A DNA stretch of 64,000 nucleotides, taken from the NCBI RefSeq assembly GCF_910591885.1, contig NC_063271.1:21095334-21159333 (forward strand), written 5' to 3'. Positions within the stretch are counted from its first letter, which is position 1. Each line of letters begins with the position of its first letter. This DNA comes from Bombus terrestris. Taxonomy: Eukaryota > Arthropoda > Insecta > Hymenoptera > Apidae. Both the position numbers and the translations under genes were made by a program. Below are positions 60,599 through 64,000 of this stretch, one piece after another. The notes under the pieces were generated by a model, which made no database searches, was not told the DNA's origin, and saw nothing but the letters and a program-made list of their open reading frames with translations.

Positions 60599-62070
60599 TA
60601 TATAACGTATAACGATATATACTATTCCGTACTATCGTATAACGTTATATACTATTACTATATAACGCATAACGTTATATACTATTACTATATAACGTAT
60701 AACGTTATATACTATTACTATATAACGCATAACGTTATATAATATTACTATATAACGTATAACGTTATATACTATTACTATATAACGTATAACGTTATAT
60801 ACTATTACTATATAACGTATAACGTTATATACTATTACTATATAACGCATAACGTTATATACTATTACGTAATAACGTATAACGTTATATAGTATTGCCA
60901 TATCACGTATAACGTTGTATATTATTACGTACTAACGTATAACGTTATATACTATTACTATATAACGTATAACGTTATATACTATTACTATATAACGTAT
61001 AACGTTATATACTATTACTATATAACGTATAACATTATATACTATTACTATATAACGTATAACGATATACACTATTACGTATTAACGTATAACGTTATAT
61101 ACTATTACGTTATAGCGTATAACGTTATATAGTATTACCATATCACGTATAACGTTATATAGTATTACCAGATCACGTATAACGTTGTATACTATTACGT
61201 AATAACGTATAACGTTATATACTATTACGTAATAACGTATAACGTTATATAATATTGCCATATCACGTATAACGTTGTATATTATTACGTACTAACGTAT
61301 AACGTTATATACTATTACTATATAACGTATAACGTTATATACTATTACTATATAACGGATAACGTTATATACTATTACTATATAACGTATAACGTTCAAT
61401 ACTATTACTATATAACGCATAACGTTATATAATATTACTATATAACGTATAACGTTATATACTATTACTATATAACGTATAACGCTATATACTATTACTA
61501 TATAACGTGTAACGTTATATACTATTACTATATAATGCATAACGTTATATAATATTACTATATAACGTATAACGTTATATACTATCACTATATAACGTAT
61601 AACGTTATATACTTATACTATATAAGGTATAACGTTATATACTATTACTATATAACGCATAACGTTATATACTATTACTATATAACGTATAACGATATAT
61701 ACTATTCCGTATTAACGTATGACGTTATATACTATTACGTAATAGCGTATAACGTTATATAGTATTACCATATCACGTATAACGTTGTATATTATTACGT
61801 ACTAACGTATAACGTTATATACTATTACTATATAACGTATAACGTTATATACTATTACTATACAACGTATAACGATATATACTATTACGTGCTATCGTAT
61901 AACGTTATATACTATTACTATATAACGTATAACGATATATATTATTACGTACTAACGTATAACGTTATATACTATTACTATATAACGTATAACGTTATAT
62001 ACTATTACTATATAACGTATAACGTTATATACTACTACTATATAACGTATAACGTTATATACTACTACTA
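60598..62070. repeat. 1.5-kb block matching 8461-9960 with a 30-bp deletion
   Basis: Offset is 52,137 bp from cgtactatcg (60628/8491), then 52,107 bp from ccagatcacg (61168/9061) through cgtgctatcg (61888/9781). The step is a one-monomer deletion at 61138, which fuses a ccatatcacg start to a C25G end. A gacg change at 61721 is private. Confidence 0.8.
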
Positions 62071-62249
62071 TATAACGTATAACGTTATATACTATTACTA
62101 TATAACGTATAACGTTATATACTATTACTATATAACGTATAATGTTATATACTATTACGTAATAACGTATAACGTTATATAGTATTGCCATATCACGTAT
62201 TACGTTGTATATTATTACGTACTAACGTATAACGTTATATACTATTACT

Positions 62250-63117
62250 ATATAACGTATAACGTTATATACTATTACTATATAACGTATAACGTTATAT
62301 AGTATTACCATATCACGTGTAACGTTATATACTAGTACGTACTATCGTATAACGTTATATACTATTACTATATAACGCATAACGTTATATAATATTACTA
62401 TATAACGTATAACGTTATATACTATTACTATATAACGCATAACGTTATATAATATTACTATATAACGTATAACGTTATATACTATTACTATATAACGTAT
62501 AACGTTATATACTATTACTATATGACGTATAACGTTATATACTATTACTATATAACGTATAACGTTATATACTATTACTATATAACGTATAACGTTCAAT
62601 AGTATTACTATATAACGCATAACGTTATATAATATTACTATATAACGTATAACGTTATATACTATTACTATATAACGTATAACGTTATATACTATTACTA
62701 TATAACGTATAACGTTATATACTATTACTATATAACGCATAACGTTATATAATATTACTATATAGCGTATAACGTTATATACTATTACTATATAACGTAT
62801 AACGATATATACTATTCCGTACTATCGTATAACGTTATATACTATTACTATATAACGTATAACGTTCAATACTATTACTATATAACGCATAACGTTATAT
62901 AATATTACTATATAACGTATAACGTTATATACTATTACTATATAACGTATAACGTTATATACTATTACTATATAACGTATAACGTTATATACTATTACTA
63001 TATAACGCATAACGTTATATAATATTACTATATAGCGTATAACGTTGTATACTATTACTATATAACGTATAACGATATATACTATTCCGTACTATCGTAT
63101 AACGTTATATACTATTA
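62250..63117. repeat. Block resembling 29640-30430 and 32700-32990
   Basis: Order of CACGTG (62308), cgtactatcg (62338), ctatatgacg (62518), A20C/T21A/C25G (62578) and cgtactatcg (62818) matches 29701-30211 at 32,607 bp. The part from 62818 to 63117 fits 32701-33000 better. This is a mosaic of known blocks with no sequence outside the satellite. Confidence 0.7.
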
Positions 63118-63237
63118 CTATATAACGCATAACGTTATATAATATTACTATATAACGTATAACGTTATATAATATTACTATATAACGTATAACGTTATAT
63201 AATATTACTATATAACGTATAACGTTATATAATATTA
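63118..63237. repeat. Run of C25A monomers, three identical
   Basis: One T11C/C25A monomer (63118) is followed by three identical monomers with C25A but canonical T11 (63148, 63178, 63208). C25A normally travels with T11C, so this run looks like a very local triplication of a recombinant monomer. Confidence 0.85.
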
Positions 63238-63717
63238 CTATATAACGTATAACGTTATATACTATTACTATATAACGTATAACGTTATATACTATTACTA
63301 TATAACGTATAACGATATATACTATTCCGTATTAACGTATAACGTTATATACTATTACGTAATAGCGTATAACGTTATATAGTATTACCATATCACGTAT
63401 AACGTTGTATATTATTACGTACTAACGTATAACGTTATATACTATTACTATATAACGTATAACGTTATATACTATTACTATATAACGTATAACGATATAT
63501 ACTATTACGTACTATCGTATAACGTTATATACTATTACTATATAACGTATAACGATATATATTATTACGTACTAACGTATAACGTTATATACTATTACTA
63601 TATAACGTATAACGTTATATACTATTACTATATAACGTATAACGTTATATACTATTACTATATAACGTATAACGTTATATACTACTACTATATAACGTAT
63701 AACGTTATATACTATTA
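63238..63717. repeat. Divergent copy of the cgtgctatcg cassette
   Basis: Cassette order is as in other copies (T18A/A30C, cgtattaacg, cgtaatagcg, ccatatcacg, cgtactaacg, T18A, then the marker). However, the ctatacaacg monomer is ctatataacg (63478) and the marker reads cgtactatcg instead of cgtgctatcg (63508). Either this is the pre-mutation form or it was overwritten by exchange. Confidence 0.75.
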
Positions 63718-63739
63718 CTATATAACGTATATACTATTA
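63718..63739. repeat. 22-bp truncated monomer (8-bp deletion)
   Basis: The left arm and ATA spacer run straight into TACTATTA. Eight bases, equivalent to ACGTTATA of the right arm, are missing. The deletion is bounded by TATA on both sides in the canonical monomer, so slippage or microhomology-mediated loss between TATA repeats explains it. It is the only monomer in the window that has lost a dyad arm. Confidence 0.9.
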
Positions 63740-64000
63740 CTATATAACGTATAACGTTATATACTATTACGTAATAGCGTATAACGTTATATAGTATTAC
63801 CATATCACGTATAACGTTATATAATATTACTATATAACGTATAACGTTATATACTATTACTATATAACGTATAACGTTATATAGTATTACTATATAACGT
63901 ATAACGTTATATACTATTACTATATAACGTATAACGTTATATACTATTACTATATAACGTATAACGTTATATACTATTACTATATAACGTATAACGTTAT
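63740..64000. repeat. Terminal block 4 with atypical monomer order
   Basis: Eight full monomers and 21 bp of a ninth, in a new register. The order is canonical, cgtaatagcg with C25G, a ccatatcacg monomer carrying C25A but lacking the usual A20G, canonical, a lone C25G monomer followed by a CTATATAACG monomer, then canonical copies. Elsewhere C25G is almost always followed by ccatatcacg or ccagatcacg, so the usual cassette linkage is broken here. Confidence 0.85.

Larger units (their letters stand above)
51628..63717. repeat. In-register block 3: 403 monomers of exactly 30 bp
   Basis: Monomer starts are equal to 28 modulo 30. The block contains four of the seven spacer-flip or spacer-variant sites noted below only in part (51748, 58138, 60568) and the 1.47-, 1.14- and 6.39-kb duplications. 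Confidence 0.93.
1..64000. repeat. 30-bp AT-rich satellite array filling the window
   Basis: Head-to-tail tandem repeat with no interruption. The canonical monomer is C1, left arm TATATAACGT (2-11), spacer ATA (12-14), right arm ACGTTATATA (15-24) and linker CTATTA (25-30). Its composition is 12 A, 12 T, 4 C and 2 G, so 20% GC with both G in CpG. It has ten TpA steps and no A or T run of three or more. In the first 900 bp, 14 of 30 monomers are canonical; the rest are recurrent variants at positions 1-8, 11, 18, 20-21 and 24-30. Both array ends lie outside the window. I found no unique sequence, transposon, tRNA, rRNA or credible gene. Eukaryotic heterochromatin is inferred from array size and structure; the species is not identifiable from this. 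Confidence 0.98.

Noticed and set aside
1..64000. CRISPR array (regular repeats)
   Set aside because: There are no unique spacers: the whole 30-bp unit repeats, the spacing elements are 3 and 7 bp, and there are no cas genes or leader.
1..64000. Telomeric repeat or replication origin
   Set aside because: The unit lacks a G-rich strand, so it is not telomere-like. AT-richness alone does not support an origin, and the canonical monomer has no TTT for a yeast-type ARS consensus.
1..64000. Promoters (TATA boxes) throughout
   Set aside because: TATATAA-like strings occur in every monomer because of composition. With no associated transcription unit they carry no information.
1..64000. Myb-type sites (TAACG) or ABRE-like ACGT cores in every copy
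   Set aside because: The short cores match, but they occur because they are part of the monomer, and the organism and its binding proteins are unknown. Not supportable as regulatory features.
1..64000. Hammerhead or other self-cleaving ribozyme in the satellite transcript
   Set aside because: No CUGAUGA or GAAA core is present; the hairpins are simple AT-rich stems.

Overview
The whole window is one uninterrupted satellite DNA array. Every stretch I read from 1 to 64000 parses into head-to-tail copies of a 30-bp, roughly 80% A+T monomer, about 2,133 whole copies plus a partial one. I see no gene, RNA gene, transposon, CRISPR array or unique-sequence island. The long open frames on both strands are an arithmetic by-product of a 30-bp (10-codon) period. 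An array like this points to constitutive heterochromatin of a eukaryote (centromeric, pericentromeric, subtelomeric or sex/B-chromosome). The sequence alone does not identify the species, and I do not recognise the monomer as a named satellite.

Monomer design. I number positions 1-30 from the C before the left arm. C1 is followed by left arm TATATAACGT (2-11), spacer ATA (12-14), right arm ACGTTATATA (15-24), and linker CTATTAC (25-30 plus C1 of the next copy). The two arms are perfect reverse complements, so the array is a chain of alternating inverted 10-mers separated by 3 bp and 7 bp. Both G residues lie in CpG. In a few copies one or both spacers are flipped to their reverse complement (TAT; GTAATAG or GTAATAT) while the arms stay intact. 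This is the most unusual local feature.

Layout. Only three monomers are not 30 bp long: 43021-43048 (28 bp), 51599-51627 (29 bp) and 63718-63739 (22 bp). They define four in-register blocks. About half the monomers in the stretch I counted are canonical. The rest are recurrent variants arranged in fixed multi-monomer cassettes: a CACGTG cassette (26 copies), a CCAGATCACG cassette (21 copies in two haplotypes), a CTATATAAGG cassette (24 copies) and a TATTGCG cassette (17 copies). The cassettes act as bar-codes and reveal higher-order duplication: 1-3600 = 7891-11490; 3601-6140 = 12661-15230; a 3.3-kb tandem pair at 14401-21030; 1.5-1.6-kb steps at 21931-26850; a 6.6-kb tandem pair at 26221-39360 with a partial third copy at 43049-46528; a 2.4-kb duplication at 39061-42890; a 2.3-kb block near 46919 matching 7141-9750 about 39.8 kb away; and 1.47-, 1.14- and 6.39-kb duplications at 50399-60567. 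The last 300 bp shows monomer combinations not seen elsewhere.

Because there are no genes, there is no pathway to describe. The biology is that of the repeat itself: dyad-rich, CpG-retaining DNA, strictly length-conserved and repeatedly amplified in multi-kilobase blocks, which makes it a reasonable but unproven candidate for centromeric DNA. All duplication boundaries were placed by eye to about one monomer.
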